Below, in pieces: positions 12,000 to 22,437 of a stretch of 64,000 nucleotides of DNA (positions are counted from its first letter, which is position 1; every line of letters begins with the position of its first letter). The position numbers and the translations under genes are program-made. The stretch comes from Bathynomus jamesi (taxonomy: Eukaryota; Arthropoda; Malacostraca; Isopoda; Cirolanidae), in NCBI GenBank assembly GCA_023014485.1, contig JAJOZX010002356.1:558001-622000 (forward strand), given 5' to 3'. The notes beneath the pieces are model-generated. The model searched no databases and was not told where the DNA came from. It was given only the letters and a program-made list of their open reading frames with translations.

Positions 12000-12335
12000 A
12001 TAGAAAATAAACATACATTTCAATTGAGGAATATGCATATAATCATAACAGTACAGGAAATATATACACACAATTATGGAAATATATATATAAAATAAAT
12101 ATACATTTAAAATAGAAATAAATATACATTTCAATAGAAATATGCATATAATCATAACAGTACAGGGGAAATATCACGCAAAATATATAAATACATTTCA
12201 ATAATAATAGAAATATGCATATAATCAGCACAGGAGAAATATCACGCAAAATATATAAATACATTTCAATAATAATAGAAATATGCATATAATCAGTACA
12301 GGAAAAATATCACGCAAAATATATAATTACATTTC
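12000..12335. repeat. Minisatellite, ~68-109-bp units, at left edge of the Polinton
   Basis: TATGCATATAATCA recurs at 12,032, 12,141, 12,214 and 12,282, with AATATCACGCAAAATATATA between the last three. It lies immediately 3' of the minus-strand gene at 12,334 and may be its untranslated region or the border of the element. Confidence 0.75.
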
Positions 12336-12678
12336 ACTTTTTTTTCAAAATACTAAACTCGGTCTTAATCGAGTTTACAATTACATCATTATTGCTCTGC
12401 ATTACGCAGTATATGCGGCTTAATAATATTTCACCGCTTAAAGTACAGGGAAACCTGTATTCGATATGAAGGGCTTTCATATCGTTCAGTACTATTTTTG
12501 TTCCCACTTTACAACCGGTTGGTAAATCATCTTTAAATACGTCTAGAATACAATCAAAAGCACGCACAATGAGTTCATCGTTAGCTACATTATTAAACAC
12601 AAGTTTATAAACACGCTTTTCCAATCGAGGGTTTATTTCTACCGACTCGAGCTTTTCAATCGTGAACTCACTCAACAT
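12334..12678 (-). CDS. Polinton accessory protein A, unknown function (114 aa)
   Basis: An open frame from ATG at 12,678, starting MLSEFTIEKLESVEINPRLE, mixed alpha/beta in composition with no known motif. A diverged homologue is at 51,446-51,790 (FTVEKRRSVRINPRLERSVY), with conserved blocks such as CKVGTKIVLN and RAFDCIL. Conservation between the two copies shows this is a real protein. Its start overlaps the 3' end of the upstream gene once that gene's ancestral frame is considered, as in the second copy. Confidence 0.65.
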   Translation of the reverse strand: MLSEFTIEKLESVEINPRLEKRVYKLVFNNVANDELIVRAFDCILDVFKDDLPTGCKVGTKIVLNDMKALHIEYRFPCTLSGEILLSRIYCVMQSNNDVIVNSIKTEFSILKKK

Positions 12679-12699
12679 AACGGCAATTGAAATAATCTT

Positions 12700-13413
12700 C
12701 TAAATCGTTACGACAACTGCGGTTATATAAAGAAATAGTTCTTCAGGGTGAACGGTGTAGGTGAGCTCAGCCTTGTACCGATCAATTGCTTTGTACCAAA
12801 GTTCATGGTATTTCAAAGAGTCTAAACTTTTTAAATAAATGTCCAGCACTAGACCATTCTCACCAGCCCTACACTCGGTAAACCCGTCGAGCAGAGCGGT
12901 GTATGCGTATTCAAGTACTGTATCAAAATAAAGCATATCCGTAACACGCGCGTCTAATATAGGTTTCAGCTTACGGAATCCGACGATTTCAAACATTATG
13001 TCGAGGATGAAACGGTTTCGCGTAGGAATAAGAGCGTTATTATCAGAAGCATTCTTCCACCTCAGCCGTATATCAATGCACGGCCGATCGTTATTTATAC
13101 ACAACGTACATACAACGGCGTATGAGTGTGCGTCACTAATCTGCTCTCTTATTGTACCTATGTTAGCAGGTATTTTATAACGATCTTCACTCCACTTCTC
13201 AACTATCACGAAGATTCTATTCATCTCCTCGACACTTAAATAAACCCGTTTGTTTGTTTGTCTACATTCCGTTTCCAGTACATAGCTAATGGTACCGGAA
13301 TTACGCCTGAACACGCGCAACGATTTCGTCACGGACACATCGTACGAGGCGTTGAGAATGCTGCTCAAAGGAAGTTCCATCGTATTCGAGGAGCGCACGT
13401 CCAATCGGCTCAA
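12700..13413 (-). pseudogene. Polinton accessory protein B, C-terminally frameshifted (237 aa open)
   Basis: An open frame reading ITAVVVTI at its present end. In the 51.8-kb copy the same region continues SSCRYDLEDYFNCRY before the stop. The corresponding bases at 12,685-12,735 encode SCRNDLEDYFNCRYVE in the next frame, so a single-base indel near 12,735 has replaced the last ~17 residues. The shared HELWYKAIDRYKAELTYTVH-type block identifies the pair. Function is unknown and no motifs are recognised. The first ATG-type start is uncertain; MELPLSSILNASYDV (13,380) is a reasonable start. Confidence 0.6.
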
Positions 13414-13632
13414 GCTCTGAGATAACTATGAGCCGTGTGAGGCACGCAGGTAGGCAGGAACGGTTCGACGGGCGGCTGACTCGATGATACGTGAATGGGC
13501 TTGTTCGTATGATCCAGCGAGTCGAATTGTTGTACATATTTGTTTTCCGGTACAAGAATTAATTTCATCACTACCAGCCTACACACCAGACAGTTTACCT
13601 CAGGATAAGAACTAGGAACATTTTATGTTTTA

Positions 13633-14222
13633 CTAAACATCTTCACACTCCGGCGCACTATTTGAGAGGAACATATGCTCATATTTTTCCTTTCTGCCCA
13701 TCAAACGATACTCGTCTCTAAAGTCTGTTAAAAACTCACGAAGGGCACTAGCCACAACCTCACTACGAACCTCATCATGATATACGTTAATATAGTGATA
13801 AAAATACTTAAGATTGTCCATGATCACGAGATTCACATTTTCAGTCGTAGGGTATGAGTATTCGACATGGTGTAGCATGACGTAATACCGCTTGTCACAC
13901 CACCCATCCGCAAGACTCATTATCCATACCTGCTGCTTCTCTTCTGCACGCGTTGTTTCTTTTACTTCACGGTGTATGTGAGACTTTATAAAGTTTAGCT
14001 CTGCAGCATACTTCAGCACATCGTCTGTGCAACGAAAGCCTTCAACGGTCTCACCAGAACATCCGTAGAGTGTTTGTACATCTTGGAACTTCGCACAATC
14101 CAATGTGTTTTTAAAAGAGGTATAGGAGGGAGGAATAGGAAGTTTTTCGGTATCCACCACATCCCAACACTTTGCTGAATACCATTTCATAAACGTTGTA
14201 CAAGCAATATTAAAGGTAGCCA
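13633..14222 (-). CDS. Polinton accessory protein C, unknown function (~196 aa)
   Basis: The open frame runs from MATFNIACTTFMKWYSAKCW at 14,222 (an upstream in-frame start at 14,250 is possible) to EYEHMFLSNSAPECEDV-type acidic sequence near the stop. No recognised domain. It is rich in aromatic residues (MLHHVEYSYPTTEN, YFYHYINVYHDE). It sits on the same strand as A and B and downstream of polymerase B, so it probably belongs to the same minus-strand transcription unit. Confidence 0.55.
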
Positions 14223-14354
14223 TTTGAATACACGTCTGATCTGAATACACGTCTGATCTCTCGGGCTTACTGCAGTCGACTGACCACGCAGGGACTCCCA
14301 GATAGTAGCATGACTCACGATCTTACAGTGGGCGGAGCTTAGAATTTTCAACTG

Positions 14355-14358
14355 CGCG

Positions 14359-14396
<38 letters not shown>

Positions 14397-14520
14397 GGAG
14401 AAAGTGAAACGCTAATTGAAACATGGTTTATTTAATAAACGAGGTATTCAAGTTATATATATTTACAAATACGATTTAATAAACGAGATATTGAAGTTAT
14501 ATATATATATATATATATTT
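14355..14520. repeat. (CG)n-(CA)n and (TA)n microsatellites between Polinton genes
   Basis: GCGCGCGCGCGC passes into (CA)n at about 14,357-14,393. A TTTAATAAACGAG..TTCAAGTTATAT motif occurs twice before a short (TA)n at 14,499-14,518. Confidence 0.8.
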
Positions 14521-14591
14521 ACAAATACGTGTAATAATCAATAGATACGATTATATACAAGACAAATACGTGTGAGTTAACAATAGAAGCA

Positions 14592-17234
14592 TCATTGGTA
14601 TCCAAAGGGTACGGTATCATAGGTACCAGGTAACTGGTAACGTTTCCTATAGGTGTTACGGCACACTTTCGTACCCCTAAGTTCCTTCACGCCCCCCAGC
14701 TTCTGCGCCCGAAAATTGTGGGTGCCTACAATTAGTTGGGGAGGTTGTTCGCCCTCATCATCGTCCAAACATACTAGATCCTTCAACGATTCAAAGTTAA
14801 CAACCCGCCGATTCGCATGGTTGAGCGTAATACCCTTTGCCTTCACGATATATTTCATTTCCTCCCCCACCCTGACCCGTACCCCATAAGTCTTAGGTCC
14901 TTTTGAGACAAAAGAGTCGGCGTATGCGTTGTCCCCATACTCATCCTTGATCTCATCAGTGAGCTCGCCGAGGAACTCCCCAATAGCGGGCATGTATTCA
15001 CCCTCCCTCTCTGTGAATATCACGCTATCTGTATCGGCATACAATACTCTCCGCCCAAGAGAATGCAATAGACCCCAAAGTTTTATACGGGCGTAGGCTG
15101 TTGTGAAGCTGGCCACAGGTATGTTTGTAACCCTTGAGGTATCTGTGGCAAATTCAGTGTTGTTGTACTTTATTACGTAAGTATTACCTACATTCACGAT
15201 CTCCATGACCTCTTTATCGGGAGCATTGGCATAATCCCAGACATCGCTATAACTTTGAACCAAATGAATGTTCCCTTTGCCGGTATTCTGTGCAAATTTT
15301 CCCCATAGACTGTTTAGACACAACTTTGCACTAAAGCGCTTGCCAGGATCCTTTGCAATTTGGGCACGATCAAGTTGTATACCTTCGCGGTCGCGGTAAC
15401 GTTGAATATAGGCAGACTTTTCATCTTCGGTATCAACTCCTCGCGGATACCCTGATGCCTCAACCTTATCCTTCAAAAAAGCGTTTATATATGGTGTGAA
15501 AAGGTTGGGTAGCTTCTGAAACCTCCACACCTCATGTATCTTCAGTATTCTATAACCATGGCGCACGGCTAGGGCCAGCTCAGGACTTGTATATACGCCT
15601 CTGATCTTACGCTGGTGGGGTATATGGTTACAATCGCCGCTATCCTCTTCCGCGCACTTCACGCACAGGGGAAACATGAGCTTGTCGTCGATAACGAGAG
15701 GTAAGATTGGCATCCATAAATTGCATGGGGGGAGTACGTCTACGAAAGAGAGCCCAAAGTAACGATCATTCAAATTTTTTGAAAATTCATTGATGGAGGG
15801 CAGGTTAGGTCCCACCAGTTTCTCAGGAGCGCCCACGGGGTACGGGTTGTTCTTCATCACGTATGTGTATAAAGAACAGAAATCGTAGTAATGGAGCTTC
15901 ACGCCCTCCGTAGGTGGAAAGTATAGACTGAATGGATTTGTACGTCCTCCAAACAAGCTATCACCACATTTGAGAGGATCCAGCACCATTGAACGCTTGA
16001 TCTTGTTTATTTCCTCACGGTATACCTCGTCTGTCTCCATCCGTGCATCATATTCATGTTCCCACAAGACTTTGTGAGTGAACTGTGATCCTATAAGTTG
16101 ATCGCGGGTACGGGTCCATGCAAGACAGTCGGCAGGAGACATACCGTGGATATCTCCGGCGATTCCGCACTCAGGACGGGGGCATCCATGCCACCAGCAT
16201 CCGTTAAAGGAGTACACAGTTTTCACACCAGTGACACGGTTTTCACTTAACCCATCAACCCAAAAAACACGTCCATTAATCTTAATGGGTACTTCACCCG
16301 TGTTGCGGGCGTGCTTTATGTATACACCTGTCTGTTGCTGTAGGTGTATGAGCCAGTAAATAGCCTTGTGTCCGTAACTGCGGGGGTTGTTTCGGTGAAT
16401 AATGGCTAAGGTGTCTTTAGGCATGAAGTTATTCTTGAACACCGTAAAACATAATGATGCGATGGTGGTTGCGAATTGCAGTGGATCGCATTTGAAACGG
16501 GCTATGTACATTCTTCTAAATGCCTGGAAGCATACTCTAAGCACGCGCACATCATTCACGCAATAACGCTCACATTCATCAGCTATATTATAAGGGTTAC
16601 TTTCATTAAAACTGTTGTAGTATCGATCAAAGTCTTCACATTCATCCAAACATTCAAAATAATGTTTGGGCGGTGGTGGGCCTACGTAGTTTAAAGTCTC
16701 GCTGGTGGGGAAAGTGTAAGGGAAGTATCCTTTGGAAACTTCAGCTGCTACCCCCATCACCTTGGGTAGCTTTGCTAATTTACAAGGTGTGAATAATAAA
16801 GTATCTTTAAATTGTACATTGCCCCTTATCTGCATCTGTATTAATTTGTTGCCTCTTTTCAATGGATCACCTGTAAATATCTCAGAGGATTCGTGTTCAA
16901 GCAGCTCCTTATAAAGGAACTGCGTGTCAAACTTTGCCCCGTTATGGGCGAGAATATACACAGTCATTTTTTTGAACTTGTCGGCTAACTTGACAATATA
17001 GGACACAAATAGTTTCACAGGACTATCGCGGACATTCGTTTTAAAAAACGTTTGTCCGTTTACCGCATTTGGGGCACTCGTCACATTCGATCCCATACAC
17101 TCATCACAGATGGTCTGGCTCACAAGTAAATGTGGAATTACCTCTTTGGTTTCAGCGTTCGTATATGTTTCTATATCGTAGTATACAGTTATACAAGGGT
17201 TATTTTTAGGCTTAGCATCTTTCATATAACACAT
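14592..17234 (-). CDS. polB: Polinton protein-primed DNA polymerase B, exonuclease and polymerase core (880 aa open)
   Basis: Replicates the element's linear DNA by protein priming (family knowledge). Proofreading motifs are visible: ExoI YYDIETY (D20), ExoII HNGAKFD (98-104) and ExoIII YCVNDV (224-229). Polymerase motifs are: A YYDFCSLY (D451), B KLCLNSLWGKF (637-647) and C YADTDS (732-737), with a KAKGI segment near 783. A SFNGCWWHGC cysteine/histidine block (342-351), typical of the family, lies between the exonuclease and palm. The C-terminus ends PFGYQ, as Polinton polymerases do. All catalytic residues appear intact. The frame opens only after a shift near 17,237, so the initiating Met here is probably not the natural start; the natural N-terminal part lies in 17,237-18,180. 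Confidence 0.9.
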   Translation of the reverse strand: MCYMKDAKPKNNPCITVYYDIETYTNAETKEVIPHLLVSQTICDECMGSNVTSAPNAVNGQTFFKTNVRDSPVKLFVSYIVKLADKFKKMTVYILAHNGAKFDTQFLYKELLEHESSEIFTGDPLKRGNKLIQMQIRGNVQFKDTLLFTPCKLAKLPKVMGVAAEVSKGYFPYTFPTSETLNYVGPPPPKHYFECLDECEDFDRYYNSFNESNPYNIADECERYCVNDVRVLRVCFQAFRRMYIARFKCDPLQFATTIASLCFTVFKNNFMPKDTLAIIHRNNPRSYGHKAIYWLIHLQQQTGVYIKHARNTGEVPIKINGRVFWVDGLSENRVTGVKTVYSFNGCWWHGCPRPECGIAGDIHGMSPADCLAWTRTRDQLIGSQFTHKVLWEHEYDARMETDEVYREEINKIKRSMVLDPLKCGDSLFGGRTNPFSLYFPPTEGVKLHYYDFCSLYTYVMKNNPYPVGAPEKLVGPNLPSINEFSKNLNDRYFGLSFVDVLPPCNLWMPILPLVIDDKLMFPLCVKCAEEDSGDCNHIPHQRKIRGVYTSPELALAVRHGYRILKIHEVWRFQKLPNLFTPYINAFLKDKVEASGYPRGVDTEDEKSAYIQRYRDREGIQLDRAQIAKDPGKRFSAKLCLNSLWGKFAQNTGKGNIHLVQSYSDVWDYANAPDKEVMEIVNVGNTYVIKYNNTEFATDTSRVTNIPVASFTTAYARIKLWGLLHSLGRRVLYADTDSVIFTEREGEYMPAIGEFLGELTDEIKDEYGDNAYADSFVSKGPKTYGVRVRVGEEMKYIVKAKGITLNHANRRVVNFESLKDLVCLDDDEGEQPPQLIVGTHNFRAQKLGGVKELRGTKVCRNTYRKRYQLPGTYDTVPFGYQ

Positions 17235-17236
17235 GC

Positions 17237-18180
17237 TTTACTCCATCCGCCTTATATTCCTCCTGGCATGTAGGACAGTGAATTACGTCACACTTGTGCT
17301 TAATTTCCCCAATTATCCATTGTGTGAAACATACCACATTCACAGATTCTCATTTTCCTGCACGTGCCAATTGATTTATGGAAATCAAAACAGTTATTTT
17401 GAAAAATGTGCGTCTACACACATCACAGTCTCTCTTCTCAGCTTCAACTACACGGCTTTCACATTTGGTGCTTTTACACTGCTCACATACCATGTGACAT
17501 TCTTTACAATGTCTCACTATATCATCCGCAAACTCGAGGCACCCCTTACACAAATCATGATGTCTCCCATATTTTCGACTTTTGTCATAACTCGCGTAAA
17601 GCCACCTTATATTACGGATGGGGAGATACGTTGTCCCTGACATCCTAAAATAAGTAGGGGCTTGTACGATCTCTCACACAGCTTTTAAAAACATACCAGT
17701 CCTACGACGATCATCCAACCCAAATACAACTATACGGACATTCATTTCCTGTTCTACCCTTCTCAGCTCTTCAGGACCCATATTACAGTCAAATTCAAGT
17801 TCACAGTCTACAGCTAGTTTACGGGCACGTTCCACGACCGTAGGCAGCCAAATTTTTTGAGCCCGTGTATTTTGTACAGTAAACATACGTGCTAAGAGTA
17901 CTGCTATAAAGCCGCAACCACGATCGACGTTTATATGCTTTCGGTAAATAGTCGGAGAATTGAAGTTAAGAGTATACGGTATGGCACTATGGCCCGCAAC
18001 ACGGAATACACGGTTAATATTTACCCCGAAGTTGTCCATATTGAAGGCTATACTACTTTGGGCGGCTTGCATTATACGTCTTAATATATATTCTACATCT
18101 TCAGTCGCCAAACGTCTAAATGGCACTATCACTCAATAATCGTCTACATCACCGTAATCTGACCCGAATCCAAAGGACAG
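17237..18180 (-). pseudogene. polB: N-terminal region of Polinton polymerase B, frame-broken
   Basis: From about 18,180 the frame reads FGSDYGDVDDY, hits an in-frame TGA at 18,133-18,135, and continues VIVPFRRLATEDVEYIL (a conserved N-terminal block) to an in-frame TGA at 17,674-17,676. It then resumes in frame (FRMSGTTYLPI) with a cysteine-rich, zinc-finger-like stretch (CKGCLEF, CKECHMVCEQCKS, CDVC). Three further frame changes near 17,400, 17,300 and 17,237 separate CECGMFHTM and CPTCQEEYKADG from the core. So there are two stops and three indels in 0.95 kb, against none in the following 2.6 kb. Confidence 0.75.
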
Positions 18181-18193
18181 ACTCGTCCTGACT

Positions 18194-18765
18194 TTACGCT
18201 CGTTTGCGATTCTGAAGAGCAAACTCTATAATACGCTCTACAACCCGGCGTAGCCCGCGCTCAATTCCATTGCTATACATGGCTCTAGGGTCGACCCTGA
18301 CTCTATACCGATTTCTAGTCAAGGCTGGGGTGGGGGCTGCGGATCGCACCAATTCGAGCGTTATAGCATCCTCAGCAGAACGGGGGGCGGCGGATGAATT
18401 AGGGGGTATATTAGCGGTAGGTGCTGATGGGGGGCCTGTTGCGTAGGAGGTTGATGGTTGGGGATCTATTATTGTAGACTTAACAGAACGGGGGGCGGCG
18501 GATGAATAAGGGGATATTAAAGGGATGTGTTGCTGGGGGGATTGTTGCGTAAGAGGTTGAGGGTTGGGGATCTATTATTGTTGCAACAGGCGCGTATTTC
18601 GGTCGCTTTATACCTGACGTGGGGATCTCATACCTCCGCTTTGGACGTGTTACCGGTATCGCCGGTGAGGGTTCGTTGGCAGGGGAGGAGACCACAACTA
18701 CAGTGTCGTCGAGGTCATCCGTAATGTCGATGATGGGAGGCTCTACCTCATCGTCATTCACGGTT
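18194..18765 (-). pseudogene. Small Polinton minus-strand gene with proline-rich repeat
   Basis: A strong splice-acceptor context (TTCTTCTCCCACAG, ~18,762-18,775) precedes an exon encoding acidic DDEVEPPIIDITDDLDDT, then a basic KRPKYAP stretch, then proline-rich sequence. A ~110-bp segment (GAACGGGGGGCGGCGGATGAAT to GGGGATCTATTATTGT) is duplicated in tandem at about 18,375-18,480 and 18,486-18,590, with a stop and a frame change between. The C-terminus IERGLRRVVERIIEFALQNR ends at 18,194. Function is unknown. It overlaps the start of the polymerase frame and faces away from the ATPase across about 85 bp. Confidence 0.5.
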
Positions 18766-18849
18766 CTGTGGGAGAAGAAATATAAGGAACAGCACTCAAA
18801 ATTTGTAATATTTTGTAAATGATCCACTTAGGAGTGTGACGTGTTAGAA

Positions 18850-19478
18850 ATGGACTCTGTAGAAAAATTCAGATTCACGAGTCCATCCACATGTATTATA
18901 TCTGGACCTACAGGATGTGGTAAAACTGTGTTTATGCTTAAAATCATTAATGAAAAGGGAGAGATGGTCTCGAAATTTGTGCATAAAGTTATATGGTGCT
19001 ATTCGACGTATCAATCAGTGTTCAACGAGTACCAAGATGATATTTTGTTCCACAAAGGTGTATATGACGTTAATTCGTTAAAGGGAAATGAACATACAAT
19101 CATTGTAATTGACGATCTCATGTTGGAGATGGATAAAACGTTTGCCGAGACATTTAGAGTATTCTCCCACCATCTTAACATAAGCGTGTTCTTCGTCAAT
19201 CAGAATCTATTTTTCAAAAATAGATACATGCGCGATGTGTCGTTAAATACGCAATATCTAGTCTTATTCGCGCAACGTAGAGATGTATCACAAATTGGGG
19301 TATTAGCCAATCAAATGTTCCCGAATCAGCGTAAGGAGTTTTTGGAAGTTTATAAGAAGCTACAAGCACGCGTTACGGATATTTGCTTTGCGACCTTCAT
19401 CCGCGAAACACGTTTAGAGTGCTTCTGCGAACGAATATATTTCCAAACGAGCCTGAAACGGTGTATATTCCAGAATGA
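18850..19478 (+). pseudogene. Polinton FtsK/HerA-type genome-packaging ATPase
   Basis: The start is ATG at 18,850 (MDSVEKFRF). Walker A is SGPTGCGKT (residues ~18-26) and Walker B is IIVIDDLM. FFVNQNLFFKNRYMRDVSLN follows, as in Polinton packaging ATPases that load DNA into capsids. After about 19,370 the frame shifts by one base. The family-typical C-terminal segment (CDLHPRN, RTNIFPNEPE) is found in the next frame, ending at TGA 19,476-19,478. Length to that stop is ~209 codons, normal for the family. Only one lesion is visible. Confidence 0.88.
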
Positions 19479-19798
19479 CAAAGAGACTAAAGAAATATCG
19501 TGAATTAATAAAAATCTATCATCGACTGCCCCGGGCAATGCAGCAGATGTTTATTAAAAATATCGACGCCGACTTTTTAAAATGCATCTGTGAAATCTGT
19601 CTTAACGTTATAAATTGCAATGTATCAATGAAAACCCATCAGAAGGCTCGCCTACGCCGCTACAAGAACATAATACGTGCACTCGCTCGTAAAAGTCAAA
19701 CTGTAGCGAAGAAAAAACGAATTATTGTACAAACAGGAGGGTCATTTCTCCCCATCTTATTTTCAGTTTTGGGTCCTTTACTGACTAGATTAATATAA
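19475..19798 (+). CDS. Small basic Polinton protein with GG motif (107 aa)
   Basis: ATG at 19,475 overlaps the ATPase stop (ATGA). The protein is Lys/Arg-rich, has a CICEICLNV block, and ends in a hydrophobic tail after VQTGGSFLPILFSVLGPLL. This arrangement (basic body, GG, hydrophobic C-terminus) is conserved in arthropod Polintons and recalls adenovirus core/pX-type proteins; the pX comparison is inference. The frame is fully open. The stop overlaps the next start (TAATG at 19,796-19,800). Confidence 0.75.
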   Translation: MTKRLKKYRELIKIYHRLPRAMQQMFIKNIDADFLKCICEICLNVINCNVSMKTHQKARLRRYKNIIRALARKSQTVAKKKRIIVQTGGSFLPILFSVLGPLLTRLI

Positions 19799-20539
19799 TG
19801 AAGAAAGTGGTAGTGATTCCCCACGAGGTTTACGCTTCACTGCAAAGGAATCCAGACACGGATCTAGATCCCCGTAAAAGCAGGCCTCAAAGAATGGAAA
19901 GCGAATTGCTAGCTCTATTAAACAGTGAAAAAACACCTGATGAGAAAAGAATCTTATACCAAGAAGCTCTGCAGAAATTTCTTCACGAGTACAAAAATTA
20001 TAAGAGCCCTACAGAGATTCCTGTGGTTATTAGGCACAGCATGGGGGACGATGGACATGGCGACATAGGACCTGAGCCCGACGATACAGCTGACCAACCA
20101 AAAAGATTAGCCACACAACATATCGAACATGTATTAAAAAGTACCCTCCCACATACATTGAGGAGTAAAGGCTTAAGTCTTTATAATCTATTGAATGAGG
20201 ACCCCCGCCATACAATGGACCGATACAGGCGAGATCATTGTGGAAGGATCAAAGGTACAGGGACCGAACATCGTAGACATTGTCCATGATCTGGTGAGAA
20301 AGTGGGATAGGCCATCACCATCAGGATGGAAGCATATTAAAGCAAGACTACAACAAATAAATGTCCCTAAAACGTTGATAGGGAATCTGAACAGGTTAAA
20401 AGACTTTGAACATGCAACGCCTGTGACACAATTGAAGGCGCCGTCACCCCCGGCGGTAACACCTTTGAAGAGGAGCAAGAAGAGGTTAAACCAACCCTAC
20501 CCACGTGCCTCTAAAATACGCAAATGGCTAACGTATTAA
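19798..20539 (+). pseudogene. Conserved Polinton hypothetical (~245 codons), one frameshift
   Basis: It begins MKKVVVIPHEVYASLQ at the TAATG overlap. Helical, charged sequence runs through YQEALQKFLHEYKNY. Near 20,200 a CCCCC run shifts the frame. The continuing frame carries IQWTDTGEIIVEGSKVQGPN followed by IVDIVHDLVRKW and ends KIRKWLTY. The second half (W.D.GE..V.G..V..NI.D.V.D..R) is a block I know from many arthropod Polinton proteins of unknown role. The gene ends 16 bases inside the integrase start. Confidence 0.7.
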
Positions 20540-21550
20540 CTAAACGCTATTATGACATTTCTAACCCATCCTCTTACGGCGGCGTAGATAGATTGTACAG
20601 AAGTGTTTACGGAGTAAGAAAAAAAGATGTTGAAAGATTTTTGAGGGAGCAGGACGCTTATACGCTTCATAAGCCTGTGAGAAAAAGGTTTAAAACAGCC
20701 AAGACAACGGCTTCCTCGATTGATTCTATTTGGCAAGCAGATTTAACAGACATGCAAAGATATTCTGTGTATAACGATGGTTACCACTACATTCTATTCA
20801 TAATAGACGTATTCTCTATATCTGTGGCTAGTTCCTCTGAAAAATAAATCACCTGAAACAGTTGCTAAAGCCACAAAAACGCTAATGTTAAAAGAAAACA
20901 GGGTTCCTGGCTATTTTTGTACGGATATGGGAAGGAATTTATAGGCCGTGCTTTCAGAACATGTTGACAGAGTTTAATATCAGCTATTACACAACGAATT
21001 CTATACAAAGGCTTCTTTAGCTGAAAGAGTTCAGCGCACCATAAAGGAACGCATGCACCGTTATTTTACAATAAAAACAAATACAGATTTCTAGACATTC
21101 TAGAATCATTGGCATCATCCTACAACCGCTCACACCATCGTACGATTGGGACAACACTAACAAGTTTTAGAAAGAGGTACGCTCCGAGAAGAGATGGATC
21201 ACCACCACCACCACACTCTGCGCGCTTCAAAATCAATGATTATGTAAGGCTGTCGCGTTCGGGGAACAAATTCGCAAAGGGTTTTGAGCAAGGATGGACA
21301 CGCGAGATTTTTAAAGTTAGGGCTATGAGACTAAAGGTGAGATAATGATGTATTACATTGAAGATTTGAATGGGGAAGAAATCTCAGGAGGCTTTTACCG
21401 CGAGGAAATGCAGAAAGTTGCGTTTAATTTAGAAAAAAATGTGTTTAAAATTGAGAAAATTTTAGGAAGCAAAGGTTCAGGAAAGAGAAAAATGTACCTG
21501 GTGAAATGGCTAGGATACCAGAAAGCTTCAACACCTATATAAAAGCTGAT
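20524..21550 (+). pseudogene. Polinton retroviral-type integrase with C-terminal chromodomain, multiply broken
   Basis: It starts MANVLTKRYYDISNPSSYGG. The core shows the first catalytic Asp in IWQADLTDM and the second in FCTDMGR near 20,925. The Glu-containing segment SLAERVQRT near 21,020 is in other frames. HSARFKINDYVRLSR (~21,215) is the SH3-like tail. At 21,420-21,520 a chromodomain reads FKIEKIL, then GKRKMYLVKWLGY, ending in a frame-shifted NTYIKAD. At least four or five frame changes and stops (first stop 20,845-20,847) abolish it. Function in the family: insertion of element DNA. The chromodomain may guide it to marked chromatin (inference). Confidence 0.85.
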
Positions 21551-21571
21551 GCAATAATGAAGCTAAATAGT

Positions 21572-22437
21572 ATGCAACTAGCTCCTAACCATTTCTACGT
21601 CACACTCCCGTCCTCCTCGTCCTGTATGTACACCCTAACAACACACTAGCCAACTTTGTAACAGAGCTCCACGGGCACATTGAATTGGGTCGTGATTCGT
21701 ATGAGGTGGGGATATGTGAAATTCAGCTGGACACCGTCTTTTTAAAATTGAACATAAAGAAAACCGTTTTTACGATTCTTAGAGACATTGACGAGTGTGA
21801 AAAAGCTGGGGTAGCTATGGATGAAAACTATGCGTAACGCTCGGACTAAGATTGCACGGTAATTACAGTACAGAAGTAAGACTAGGACCGGGTCAATATG
21901 ATTCGGCCGAGGATGGTTGTGAGAGGCTTAAACGTAAGTTTAAGAAACTCAAACCTTACGAATGATTTAGTATACGAAATCGTAAACACCCTGCCACATA
22001 CACTAATCCTAAAATCAAAGACTAACAGGCGTATTAAAGACCATAGAATGTTCCAAATTCTAGCCAATGGCCGATATAGCGCAGCCTTCCAAAGAGACAC
22101 ATTTCACGAAACACAGCATGACTTGTCCAGATTAATGTATCAATTGAAGATGGAGAAATTGGCTGAAAGGTCCCCAGACATGTGCTATATTTACAGTAAT
22201 ATAGTGGAGCACCAGTTTGTTGGGGATACCCAGGCACGCCTGCTGCGCATTGCTCACATCCCCAACCATAGAGGAAGGAGTTTGAGTATTACATATGACA
22301 GACCCCATTATGTGAAGGTCGCAACTAATTTAATAACCAATATCTCAATATATATAAGAACGATTGAGGGTGAAAACTTCCCATTCGGTAACGGGAGCTT
22401 AACAGTGAAGCTACACTTTCGGCGCACTGAGTTATAA
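21572..22437 (+). pseudogene. Polinton minor capsid (penton-like) protein, frameshifted
   Basis: The N-terminus HFYVTLPSSSS, followed in the next frame by NNTLANFVTELHGHIELG and YEVGICEI, is the characteristic start of Polinton/adintovirus penton-type proteins. The C-terminal half is open (CYIYSNIVEHQFVGDTQARL, FPFGNGSLTVKLHFR) and closes the family pattern. Frame changes lie near 21,630, 21,835 and 21,950. The natural start overlaps the end of the integrase. Its stop overlaps the next ATG (TAATG, 22,435-22,439). Confidence 0.8.

Noticed and set aside
12000..12335. CRISPR-like array
   Set aside because: Units are uneven (68-109 bp), AT-rich, without unique spacers; a minisatellite in a eukaryotic context.
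16476..17640. Plus-strand open frames opposite polymerase B
   Set aside because: Antisense shadows of the conserved minus-strand frame.
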